Shown here: piece by piece, positions 35,927 to 48,000 of the stretch | Layout of the letters: every line of letters starts with the position of its first letter | How positions within the stretch are numbered: position 1 is the first letter of the stretch | Source: Tribonema minus | Lineage: Eukaryota; Sar; Xanthophyceae; Tribonematales; Tribonemataceae | Direction of reading: 5' to 3' | Assembly (NCBI GenBank): GCA_017506865.1 | Contig: JAFCMP010000524.1 | Coordinates: forward strand, 310,001-374,000 | DNA length: 64,000 bases | Translations under genes and position numbers: made by a program | Notes under the pieces: model-generated | Told to the model about the DNA's origin: nothing | Seen by the model: only the letters and a program-made list of their open reading frames with translations | Databases searched by the model: none

Positions 35927-36411
35927 GCAATGCAAACATTCTGAAGAGGCATGCGCACTTTGGCCGTTGCATGCATTGGAGCGTAGTTTTCACTGAGCTG
36001 CTGCATTGATGGTGATGTTTCTGTTGGCATGCCTGCTTTGTTCGTTCTCATACAACCTTACTGCATTGTTTGTCACAGTTCTGCAGTAACAGACTGTCCT
36101 ATTAGATAGTGGGCATTGTGCTTCCTCTGAGTACATGCTAGAGGAACGATGTTGATTCCTGAGGCATATGATCATGGTGTACTCAAGTCCAATTGTGGTG
36201 TGGTGTGGTGCCGAATGGTACGTACGCGTACACGCTGCGCAGAGACGAAGACCGTCCCCCTGACAGGAGAGTGGACCTTGTACATGACAACAGCATTATT
36301 TTAGCCAATATGCTTGAGGTCCATGGTCATGCTGCTAGTCGAGACATTTGCGCCAGCGACAATTCAATTTGCTTGCCTACGCTCGTTTCTGCTGACATGT
36401 AGCGTCCTTAC

Positions 36412-37267
36412 CAGGGCTCGACACGGATCATGGCCTGGCACGGATCATTCAAAAGTCACGGATCAAATCACTGATTCTGATTTGATTCACAACCTCCAAC
36501 CTCCTGAAGATTTGATTTATGAATGATTCTGGGCTGTCTGCACTGATTTGATTTGATCCGTGAGTTTTCGGAGCACCCGTCGACAGACACGGATCAAATC
36601 TCAGCGGTTCAATCGCCAAAAACAAGGCCTTGGAGCCGGTGTTAGAGTCTAAAAGACGCCGTGCAGGTACTGCAGGCGATCACTGAACACATGATAGCCG
36701 CCGTCTTCCATCGCTTCCTTAACCACCACCTTTGTTTGAAACTTCACCAACTTCACGTAAGAGTTGAGGTTGGCCATCAACAACGGTGTGTGTGTGCCAC
36801 TGTGTGGTGTAACACAGCGAGGCACCACTGCCAATGGCGTCATGCGTGTGTGTGGCTCGTACGTGTGGGTTTCGTGTCGAGGCATTGTCAATGGCGTGTG
36901 GGTGGGTGAGCTCTGTAGGCCCACAGCGCGCATGCTGCGTCCGCCAACGCGTTGTTTGTAGGATGACGGAGCTGCCAGTGCTATTTGGGGCCGGGCTAGC
37001 GCCTACACATCTCGCACTATACACCTCGCATATGCCACGAACAAAGTGCTTGTCACGCAATGGTGCTGGCTGCTTGATTTGATCCGTGAGGTACAAGATT
37101 TGATTTGATCCGTCTGATTTTGATTTGATCCGTGGGGCAGGGACTATGATTTGATTTGATCCGTCTCTGTTGGCTGGGGCACTTATGATTGAGTGGATCC
37201 GTGAGCCCACCAAACGCTGTGATTTGATTCACACTTTTGGCAAAAGTGCGATCCGTGTCGAGCCCTG
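36412..37267. mobile_element. hAT-like non-autonomous DNA transposon (856 bp)
   Basis: The ends are near-perfect inverted repeats beginning CAGGGCTCGACACGGATC. An exact 8-bp duplication GTCCTTAC flanks the element at 36404-36411 and 37268-37275. Eight-base duplications and CAGGG ends are typical of the hAT superfamily. Both ends carry arrays of the subterminal motif TTTGATTTGATCCGTG, as expected for transposase-binding sites. I see no transposase coding, so it would depend on a helper. It sits between the methyltransferase gene and the ankyrin gene. Confidence 0.8.
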
Positions 37268-37498
37268 GTCCTTACAAGCCCGTCGCCAGCGGGCTTCGCA
37301 AGCCTACGCGTGAAGCAAATTGCCGCATGCGACCGCCGTCTCAAATGTTTGATGGGAGATCCACTCGTCCAGATTCTCATCGCACAAAACTGTGAAAACT
37401 TCAACACATTGAAAACTTCAACAAAAAAGAGAAATGTGGAAAACTTCAACAAAAACAATCTCTTGAGCGTCGACACCATGCAGCAAGCAGCAGGAGCC

Positions 37499-39275
37499 AT
37501 GGAAGCGAAGAGGATCTGCGTGGACGCGCGTCCCACACAGCCACACCAGCGTGAGTGTATTCGCATGCCTGCCCCCATTGGCAATGTGCAAGTGCATCGA
37601 TCTTCATATCGGACCTCACCGGCGCTCTCCACCCCCACTGACAAGTCCTGCCGTCGCATCTGTACTTACATTGCATCTGCCTTCTGTGTACCACAGGCAT
37701 GCTGACATCCGCGTGCGCAGATGCTGTGTTGAACAACGGCGAACGAGGATGCTTGCAGATGGTTCTGGGCTTTGTCGAGACGGTCACTACGCAATCATCA
37801 GCAGCACGTCACAGCTCTGGAGGCAACAATACCGTGCCCTCTACGCCTCTTGCACCACACACACCGCGCACGTCGTGTGGAAGCCTCGGCAACTTCGCTG
37901 GGCGCGCGAGAACGGGTGTCCCTGAAATGCACATACGTCCGCGCGGGCTGCAGCCGGCGGTCACCTCAGAACGCTTCGCTGGGCACGCGAGCAAGGGTGT
38001 CTGTGGAGCACAGACACGTGCTGGCAGGCGGCGGCTGGCGGCCACCTCAAAATTCTTCGCTGGGCGCGCGCAAACGGGTGTCCATGGGACTGCTTCACAT
38101 GCTCGCGGGCGGCAGCTGGCGGCCACCTCAAAACTCTTCGCTGGGCGCGCGCAAACGGGTGTCCATGGAAATTGGCCACGTTTACGCAGGCGGCAGCTGG
38201 CGGCCACCTCGAAACGCTCATCTGGGCGTTCGAGAATGGGTGTTCTTATAATGGAGACGCTTGTGTGCGCCCAGGTGGTCAATGCAACGCATTTCGACCT
38301 GTGGTCAATGCAACGCATTTCGACCTGTACGACAGGTCGAAATGCGTTGCATTGACCACCTGGGCGCACACTTGCTTTGAAGCGGCAGGCGGTGGCCACC
38401 TCCAGACGCTTATGTGGGCGCACGAGCACGGGATTCGAGGCGTCAACAACATCGAGACAAGCATCCGAGTGGCGGCTGGCGGTCACCTCGCAGTGCTCAT
38501 CTGGGCGCACGAAAACGGTTGTCCTTGGAACGGAGAGACGTGCGAGGCGGCGGCGAGTGGGGGTCATCTCGAAGTGCTGCAGTATTTGCGCAGTAACGGG
38601 CGTGACTGGGACTCCAGGACATGCCGAGCAGCGGCAAAAGGCGGCCACATGACAGTGCTTCGCTGGGCGCATGAAAACGGGTGCCAGCTTAGCTCATGCC
38701 GGTGGGCCCTCAAGCTGACGGCAGCTGGCGGCCACCTCGAAGCGCTGCAGTACCTGCGCGCGAACGGTTGCCCGTTGGACGCGGAGACGTGCCAGGAAGC
38801 GGCGTATGGCGGGCACCTCGAAGTGCTTCGCTGGGCGCGGGAGAACGGGTTTCCATGGTGCACAAACACGTGCGCTGACGCGGCGCTTGGCGGCCACCTC
38901 GAAGTGCTTCGCTGGGCACGAGAGAACGGGTGTCCATGGGACGCATATACGTGCGCTTGTGCGGCACAAGGCGGGCACCTCGAAGTGCTTCGCTGGGCGC
39001 GGGAGAACGGGTGTCCATGGGACGCATATACGTGCGCTTGTGCGGCACAAGGCGGGCACCTCGAAGTGCTTCGCTGGGCGCGGGAGAACGGGTGTCCATG
39101 GGACGCAACAACGTGCGCGGCCGCGGCGAATCACGGCCACCTTGACGTGCTTTGCTGGGCACGGGAGAACGGCTGCCCCTGGCATGCGCAGATCTGCAAC
39201 TCGGTAGCTCATCGCTTCCCAGAAGTGCTGCGCTGGGCGCGCGAGAACGGGTGGGTGCCTCGCAGCACGTCATGA
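37499..39275 (+). pseudogene. Ankyrin-repeat protein gene (GHLEVLRWARENGCPW type), broken
   Basis: Exon 1 is 37499-37550 (ATG in GCCATGGAAG, 'MEAKRICVDARPTQPHQ', phase 1), then a 146-bp intron and a single long exon 37697-39275. The N-terminal part ('GCLQMVLGFV', then 'DGHYAIISSTSQLWRQQYRAL') resembles the leader of large algal ankyrin families. About 16 repeats of about 27 residues follow. Two lesions: a one-base loss near 37775, between 'GFV' and 'DGHY', and TGA at 37923-37925 where the repeat has its conserved Trp (GCPW). After the TGA the frame is open to 39275, with no ATG near its start. Repeats at about 38940-39020 and 39021-39101 are identical over 81 bp. A foldback element lies in repeat 5 without breaking the frame. 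Such ankyrin families are often large and have many dead members. Confidence 0.8.
38264..38370. mobile_element. Foldback MITE inserted in frame in the ankyrin gene
   Basis: 39-bp perfect terminal inverted repeats (38264-38302 and 38332-38370). Between them is a direct copy of the inner 26 bp of the left arm (38303-38328) and a 3-base centre, so the right half can fold into a near-continuous hairpin. CTTG flanks both sides (38260-38263, 38371-38374). Element plus duplication is 111 bp, exactly 37 codons, with no stop in the gene frame; removing it restores GDACFEAAGGGHL. Because the ends are palindromic, a 109-bp element with a TT duplication fits equally well. Superfamily not assigned. Confidence 0.85.
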
Positions 39276-42009
39276 ATGAATGACAGCTGTTTCGATTTTG
39301 TGCAATTCTTGCCTCATTTGCGTGCGCGTCACGGTGCGCGCTTGGCTGCATGTTGCAAGTCCTGCAAGTCGCAATGCCATGCAGTTGTGCAGAAGTTGAT
39401 TGTGCTACTGGCACTCCATAGAGTCCATGCTTGAAAGCTGAAGCGTTGCATGTGCCAGTGGTGTACACGTGGCTGACCGGCAACATGTCGGGCACATGGT
39501 GTCACTTAGGTATCTCCATGCTGTTTGCACGACGTCTTTGTGCAGTCAAACACTACGCAGTGCGATTGCAATTGTGCAGTGCTGAAAAATGTTATTGTTT
39601 GCCATGTACGCAAGGGAAATTATGAGACGCGCGTCGCCGTACGGCAAGGAAAAAAGGTGACTTTTGTAAAATATATGTCGGATGCTGTCATGAACCCAAC
39701 CTGAGTATAGGCTATATAGCCTTTCTGTGAAAGTCAGGGTACAATAGCATGGGAGGTGTTTGTGCACTACCTTGCATCTAGACCAACATTCTGGTCGCGT
39801 ATTTTGTCCCTGTTGCATCCAGCATCCACCCCAGCCTGCCAGAACTACACAAATACAACACTTTCTTTCTTAAAAGAGAGTACAGAAAACGCACGGCTTC
39901 AGTACATGCTTGATTGCCCTGGTTGCGTGCAGCGTATGATTGCATGTATACTTCACTCCAGAAACTAGACGCACACGATATTCCTTGGGTACGGCCATAT
40001 CATGGTGACAGCACCAGCTCTCGTCCGACCGCTGAAATCAAGCACCCTTGAGCGGAGCTAGTACTTTTTATTAATTCTCGCTCAGGGCGCGAAAAAGCCC
40101 AGATGATTGGCATCTAGCTGTAAGGAATCTACATGTCGTATGACAGTCTGAAAGTGTCGCAACGACAACCAGTCAAACGCCGCCGCCGCCAAATGGCATC
40201 TCGGGGTCCTCCCCTACGTCCTCCTCCATGTGCCCCCCCCCCCTGGATTCTGCCATGTGTGTCATGACACGGAGCTAGTACTACGGTGGGGGACCACGTG
40301 GGAAGCCTCTGTGCTGTACTCTTTTTTTCATCTCCCCCCCTTGCCGTGCGAAGATAATACTTGTAGGCAAAGCCTATGGGCCTGCGAGCGAAGCTGATGT
40401 GATCAGTGCCGGCCCATAACCTCCGGTTAAATTACCGGGTAAATCCTGCTCTGATGTTGAAGCTGTGTGTTACAGAATGAAGTCTTCAAGTTGGTGGATT
40501 GTATTTTATTCACTACTTCATTGCATGATAAGTGATACAGCAACCACTACAGGTACTTTTATTAATTTCGCTTCGCAACTACAGGTACTTTTATTAATTT
40601 CGCTTCGCAAGGGGCGAAGAGGTACAGGTACTAGTATAACTATAGTTTGACTTAGTCTTGACGGATTTCAATTTCCCCAGTTGTTAACAGTCCAGCTGGT
40701 GCCCCGTAGACTCTCACTGACAGAATGCCTGGTGCTGCACTACACGTACGTTCTGCTGTATCTACTCCCATGATAGTATGTTTGCCATACACCGACGAAT
40801 GAGATGGTTATGGTAATGCCCGATCACATTACAAACCCACCAGCCAGCCAGATGTGCAATTGCATTCAATTTGCATGCTTGAGCAGCACCTGGTGCCGAT
40901 GTCACTGCTGCTTGTTTCATGGTACAGCCATGCCAGAGGCAGCCTGAAGGCACAGCACTGCAGTGCACTACTAGCAGCAGCAGTGCACTGCAGTGCACTG
41001 AGCGCACTGCAGTGGTGGCACTGGGGCGGTTGCTCAGACTGCAATGAAGCCGAACCGGACATGCACAGTGCTGCCTACTACTAGTAAGTTGGAAGAGGAT
41101 TATGCTGAGGTCCACTTCAGTTACATCAGTGCTCTCTGCATGACCTCCTCGAGTCTGCTTGATCCTTACCCTGCTGCATCTTGCCTCCAAGATAGCGCAA
41201 TACCTCGTCGACCACAGTACACCCGTGAGCGACTATAACAATTTCCGCAGCAGCGCTTCTCCTGAGCCCTGTCGTTCTTGGCTCTCCAGCTGTGCAGCTT
41301 GTCGCAGCTGAACGTTGCGGTAGCAACGACCGTCAGGTGTTCCGCCATGCAGTTGGTCTCTGAAGCGCTGCTGTCTGTCTAACGCTAGGTAAAGGGAGCA
41401 GGTGCAGTGAAGCTCCCGTGCCTCGCCTTCCTAGCAACGTGACTGGCAACAACGCCATGCAGGCGCGGCTCGCACAATGGTCATACATACAGCACAGGAC
41501 CGAGCACGACGGTCACTGGCACCATCATCACGGCTGGAAGTGTAGTGCACCTCTGCCAGCAGCGCCTACTTCTGAAACAGTGCTGCACCATGGTTCGCAT
41601 CCAGCAGTCTGAAGCTGCCCGATGGCCACTGCTGAGAAGCTAGCCGCCATGGCTGCACAGCTGCTAGTCCTTCACTGTAAAGTGCTAAGCCATGCCGCGT
41701 GTGTGCTTTCGCTTAGCTATCAAACTCGACAGTAAATTTCCCAGGAAACTTCATTTGTCGAACACAAACAAACAAACAAACTTGGGGTCGCCTTCCCGGC
41801 ACATACGCACGCGCGCGCGGCCTAGATTCTCGCTCTGCTCTGCAAGGCCAGGGGCCCTGCTGCGAGCTTCGCTCGCAGATTATTTTTACTGGCAAACACC
41901 TTCGTTTCAATCCGCGCCATCCGGGTCCGCCTTCGCCTTTGTTCTTGCACTCACGGCGGGGCGTGCTCTGTTTTCTTACGTGCGGCTAGCACGCACAGTC
42001 TCGACCACA
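39276..42009. other. Intergenic region, no gene recognised
   Basis: It holds the inverted copy of the 170-bp repeat (40061-40230), two 27-bp direct repeats at 40550-40610, and a cluster of palindromic CACTGCAGTGCAC words at 40955-41020. The last 300 bp are GC-richer and should contain the promoter of the gene starting at 42010. Confidence 0.5.
40061..40230 (-). repeat. Dispersed 170-bp repeat, copy 2 (inverted)
   Basis: Reverse-complement match to 16539-16707 over the full length. It is followed by a C-run. GAGCTAGTAC occurs at its left edge and again near 40272. Confidence 0.7.
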
Positions 42010-45000
42010 ATGCATAGGCGGCGGAAGGGAACGCTCAACCATCTGAGCGGAGAGTCACTTGAGTAAGTTACTTTTGTCGTTGAACCGGGGGTATGGCGAT
42101 GGCGATGGTGGGCTGCGGCATCTTAGCTAAGCCGAGGCGCTGCAGCATTGGTTTTTAATGTTTGCTGTAATGAGCAAAGCAAGAGAGTCACAACACGGCC
42201 GGTGAGCTGTTGCGTGGCCAGCAATAGTTGCTGCTCAGTTGGGATTACATGCCAATACCTGCCAGGTCCGGCGGCGATGCAGCATCAGCAGATGCACCTA
42301 CAGCAGGAGAAGCAGCAAGCAGGCCGCATGTCAGGAGTCCAACTGCAGTGCCTCATGGTCTCCACCAGGAAAGGGTGGCCAGGAGATTGGCAGCTCGCTC
42401 AATGACTCCGATCCGGGGAGGTACAGCAACAACACTATTCATCACTTGATCTAGATTGAGCCGTACAAACGGAGTGGTCTGATACGATCTGCTGGTATGA
42501 ACCTGCGAAAGGGACGCTGGCAGTAGGGTGTCATGACTCATCAGTCCATTGCTTCATTTGCCCTCAACTGTTTCTCACCGTTGATGAATTAGATGAATCA
42601 GTTGGGATGACACAAGACAAATGAGTTCCATCACCCAACAAAGAGCGTCACAGAGCATTCGCTGTCATTTTGCATGTAGGAGCAGGCTGCCAACCTGCAG
42701 AGTCAATCGTATGCGCAGGCACTTCCCAATAATCTAACCGATGCCCAATTCACTGTCGCAGCAATTGTGTTGGTCATCGCATTGGCTCAGTAGTGACCTT
42801 GCTCATTCTCTGCGTTGCTGGCTTGCTCTCAAGGTGCGGCCGCTCAAGGCCAGGGAGGGAGGCTGCCTATTAACACTGGCGCAGGTATCATAGCAGCCCG
42901 CCTTAGAGGCGCCTCGCCCCCAGCACAGGTGCGGTGCAAGTAATATTCGTGGCGTCAATCACATCTGAATCACAAAACGATGCTGATGTTCCTGCTGCAC
43001 ACTTGGTGCCAACTCTGCTGACTGCCGCTATAAGCGTACAATTTGTTATGTATGGTTTCACGCCTCTTCAGCACGTCTGTGTAGCTGACTGCGGTGGACA
43101 GGACAGAGGGCACTATATGCGTTGTTAATATTGCACGCACGCACGAAAAACAACGCACCCGAGGCACTGCAGCAATTGTGTCTTGTGCATGTGGTACATC
43201 GAGGCGTGTATGTATGGTTGTGAGCCAAGTGTGGATTCTCGCCTCGTTTGATGAGTACAAGTCACCTGTGTGCGGCATCTCCTCTCATTGATTGAAGACC
43301 TTCAGTCGAGTACATCAGCCCTGCAACAAAAGCAGCTGTACTTTGACCAACCCTCTTCTCGTCATTTACAATGAAATTCATGATTGTTAATTTCATGAAT
43401 GCAGGGGCAAGCGCAGCAGCGCTCGAGCCGGACGAGCAGCCGCAGCAGCAGCGTGAGCGGGAGCAGCCATGCGGAGAGGGAAGCAGCAGCGGGGTTGGGG
43501 CGGGAAGGAGCGGGCGCACTAGGTTAGCTAACCCTACACTATACCCTAACCCTAACCCTTACCCTCATGGGACCAACGGTGCACCAAATTAACGAACCGA
43601 AGGAGCGGTTGCACCAGGTTAGCTAACTCCAACCCTGACACAGAAGTATTTTGACTACTGTGGATATGATAGCACTGTTTGACTCGTGGCCGAGGACTGC
43701 AGCAGCGGCGAACACGGTCACTGGTGGAAGGCACTTGTGGCTAACCGCACTTTGTCAACTAGAGCTCTACGATCTCTTGATTCGTTTCCACTATACCCTA
43801 ATCCTGATGGGACTAGCAGGCGCAGCAGGTGAGTTGGCAGTGGCGCCTGGTGTGCTGGAAAGCTTTGGTAAAGTTGCTGCAGAGTTGAGCCGTGGCGCAG
43901 TGTCAGTGATTGCACAGCACAATTCACAGGCATGTCACACATGCGGCTTCAGTTGAAGTTCATTATCTAGCGTAATCATCGCGGCACGTTAGCGTGGCAT
44001 ACTCTGTATCACTTCTGGTGGCTCTCGTGCATCGTCGAAACCCTCAGGTGAGGCGCGATGCACTTAGGGTTTGGAGTAGGGTTAGTCACCAGCTGTGAGC
44101 TGCACGTTCTCATAGCGAATATAATATCCACTGTTCAGTTCCGCAAGAGAGTCACGCTACATAACCTCAGCCCTAGCCCTATCCCTTCTACAGAGGCTTG
44201 TCAATGGCTGCAGCGCGGTGACATGGCACTGACGCATGCATCTGTATATGTATGAGAAAGGCACACGACAGCAAAGGTCTGTCATTATAGCTGCCTCATG
44301 ACAGTGCCACGGCTAATATAAGTATTTGCTGCTTCATGCGGCCAGGCGCTTTATAGTATTCACCAGCTCTACAAGTTTCCACATGGTTTCTCCAGTTGTT
44401 ACTAACAGCCAAGAGTGGTGCGCAAACGAGGCACTTCGTGTTCAATCGAGCGACCCTGGTTCTTCAAGCACGCGCACATTGCTCACTACTGAGCAATGGT
44501 GTCAAGGCAGTTGCACTGCGCCCGGAAGTGCATGTGGATGAGTCATTGCTGACTGACCTGATCACAACGATGACGTTGCGCCTGCTGCAAGCACTGCAAC
44601 AAATGGTGCAACAGCAACAACAACAGCTGCGGCGCAGCTGGTAACTTCAACTGCAACAACAGCAACAACAACTGGTAACTTCAACCGAACCCATGTCCTC
44701 CATGAGATTGAAATCAGAGTTTCTATTTTAATACAAAAAATAGGTGATGCTCATACTTTCACCACGCCTAGGAAGGTCAAGCAGGCGAGAGCTGTGCTCT
44801 GGGAAAGGTCCGGCGCCATAACGTTGGAGTTGAAGTTAGTTGATGCTCACATTCCCCTGGTGGCTTTTGGAGTTGTTGAAGCCAGCAGGTGAGGCGCGAT
44901 GCACTAGGGCTAGGACGAGGGTTAGTCACCAGTTGTGCGCTGCACGTTGTCCGATATGATATTAACTCCGCCGTTCTGACCCGCAGAAGAGTGCTCTGTG

Positions 45001-48000
45001 GTCACGCTTCGTGACCCCAACCGTAGCCCTAACCCTTGTACAGGGGGGGCTTGTCAGCAGCGCGATGAGTTGGCACTGATGCTAGCAAGCAGGCGAGGGC
45101 TCTGCTCCCTGAAACGTCCATTGCCACGATGTTGAAGTAAGCCAATGCTCACATTTTGAACGATGATTTGACCAATTCCTCTTACTTGCACTTGCAGGTC
45201 GCAGCGAGCGCCCCCTCACGCCCGATCGACCCGTATCAGAAAGGAAAGGGGGACAGAAGGGCGGAGCACTGTCACCCCTGAGCGACACCCCTTCCTCACC
45301 CGGAGGTAGGATACACTTGAGGTAGAATAAATGTTGAAGTAGTATAATGCTTGCAGTATGATAAACACCTGAAGTAGGGTATACACTTGAGTTCTTTGCA
45401 CGTCTCCATCGTGTGGCAGGTCACAATGGCCCCACGTGCTCTCACAGCTGTCATTTCCATATGGCAGCCACAACGGCTGTTGAGAGGTGCAGAATCGCTG
45501 TGTCGGTGGCTCACTTCAAGCGCTTGCCAGTGTATTGATTTTGCAGCTCAGCGGTGCATCATTGTGTCGTGAATTGCTATGCTGGTGCTGCCTCACCACA
45601 GGGGGAATTGTGTGCTGACACAGGGCCAGTGCTGTCTGACGCAACGCACTGGAAGCATGTACCGAATGATGCCTCACATTTATTTTAAAATGATATATGT
45701 GTTGGTGTGTGTGTGCGGAACATCACTGGTTTTGGCAGTTTCTGCATGTGATGCTCCTGTCATTGTCATCCACACTGTACTGGCAAAACCCATTCCCTGG
45801 AGCATCGACTGTCATCATTACCTGAACCCAATTGTCATGCACATTTGCATGCCATTGTCATCCTTGTGCCATTGCCAATGCCAGTCTTCAGCAGCCCCAC
45901 ATCCACTGCCGCGCTGCTGCTGCTGCCGCTGCTGCTGCTGCTGCCGCTGCGGGCAGTTGGAGCTCCTGGCTGACACCATTCCTTGGACAATTGCTGATCA
46001 TCATTACCTGAAGCCACTTCTCATGCACATTTGCATGTCGTTGTCATCTCATGAACGTTTGCCATTCTTGTACTAATGTCAGCCTTCAGCAGCCCCACAT
46101 CCACTGCGGCGCTGCTTGGGAGGCGCAGTGGCGGAGCTGCTGCTGCTGCCGCAGTTGGCAGTCGAACCTCTGGACTGAGGGAGAGCGCCTTGGGAGTACT
46201 TAAAAGGCTCAGTGGCGGGGATGGTGAGATTGGGGTGGTCTCATCTGATGCTAAAGCTCACTCTATGTGGCCCTCTATATTATATGATGAAGGGTAGACC
46301 AGGGCAGATCTGTAGTGAACTTTTTGTGTGGCTCTTTTGGTTCATCAGCGAGGGGTAGACCAGGCAGATCTGTGGTGAGCATCATACGTGACAGATCATT
46401 TGCCATTACAGTGCGCCACCAATCTTGCTAAGCAGATCATGACGGCGCGTTGCTATTCCTTCTGTACCTTCACAACTGGCTTTAAAGTCAACTGGCATGC
46501 ACAGTTCGTATGCACAGCTTATCGAATATGTTGCTGGTCATTGTGACCCCGCACAGATCCGCGAGTCCTCTCAAGCAGGCAATACTTTCTTGCCTTTTTC
46601 CACAGTCAATTCCACGCACTCTGCCTCTCCATAAGAGCTACGCATGGAGCCATTTACATGCTCAGCTACGCATGGAGCCATTTACATGCTCACACACACA
46701 CACCAACACGCACCCAACACCCCCGGGCTGCAGGCAGTGATGACACCCCCCCTCCCTCCCCCCCCCCACTCCCCCCTCAACCCCCACACCTTTGGCCTGC
46801 AGACAACGACGACAAGCCGCGCACCTCATGGGGATCCCCTGGCCGCATCAAAGAGAGCCCCTCGCCACGCCGGCGCGGCAGCAGCAGAGCTGCGCTGCTC
46901 AGCGACCACTCGCCCCGACAGTCCGGGGTCCCCGCCGCCTACCTCGAGGAGGACGCTCCCGCGCTTGAAGATGAAGTTGGTGACGCCGCGCCAGCAGTTA
47001 CGCCAGCGGCAGTTACAGCATCGGCAGTCACGCACGGAGGGGCGCGCAGCAGTGCTCAGCAAGCCGCCGCTGCTGCCGAAGTTGAAGATGAAGATCTGGA
47101 AGCTGCAGGAGGGGGTCTACCGCCACGGTGGGGGTCCCCTCCCCCCTGGGGGGCGCGAGAGCCAATAGGAAGCGGGGTTCCGGCGTCTCTCACGGGGCTA
47201 GAGGCGCTTCGGGCTGCTGCCATCCATTCGGCACGAATGAAGGCGGCGAAGGGCAGGGATGGCGACTGGTCCGACGTTGCACCGGAAGGAGAAAATGGTG
47301 CAAGAGGAGGGGAGAGGCGTTTTGGGGGGGGTGCTGCGCATGAGGGGGAGGCGAAAAGGGGGGTGGGGAGGGATGGTGCGGGGGCGCCAGGTGTCAAGTT
47401 TGTGGAGCCGGAGGAGACAGAGGTGACCCTAGCCATTATCTAACCCTATCCCTACCTCTAGCCCTGACATTACTTCTGGAGTGATTACCTGGCATTACGT
47501 TGTTGTGTGATTAGCGGACGTGTTGTCGGTTGAGGCAGGGAGGGGGGGCGTTGCTGCAACGAGTGTCCGATATTCCCATCGCAATCTCTACGCATGTAGG
47601 GCACGGTAGTGCTTCTGTCGGTTGAAGTCCCTGCTTGCACCATCAGGTCGATCTCTTGTCCGGATGCACCATTTCTCAGCTGTCTCTTGCAGCCCGTGCA
47701 GTGGTACCTCCAGCAGCAAGGTTTAAAAAGTATCTGCCATTTTCTGAAAATGTAAGGGGCCAGAACATGGACTGATATGTACCTACCTTGCTGCGTTCAT
47801 TTTCCTCACGCAGACACGTTATCGGATGAACCAATGTGAATGTAGATGTAATGTGCCACTTAGAGTATGAGCAGGGCTCGAGGTGTCAGAAACAGGCAGG
47901 AGTGTATAGGTGTGCTTGAGGGCAATTAAGTCGCCCTGACTCGACCACCAATTCATCTGATCTGCGGCATATGCATGGGTGTGTTGCCAGGCTGAGAAGC

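Noticed and set aside
41692-42009. In-frame extension upstream of the PH-domain gene start
   Set aside because: The frame is open for 106 codons from an ATG at 41692, but the sequence has no recognisable protein features and the region is GC-rich; I keep the start at 42010 and mention the alternative.
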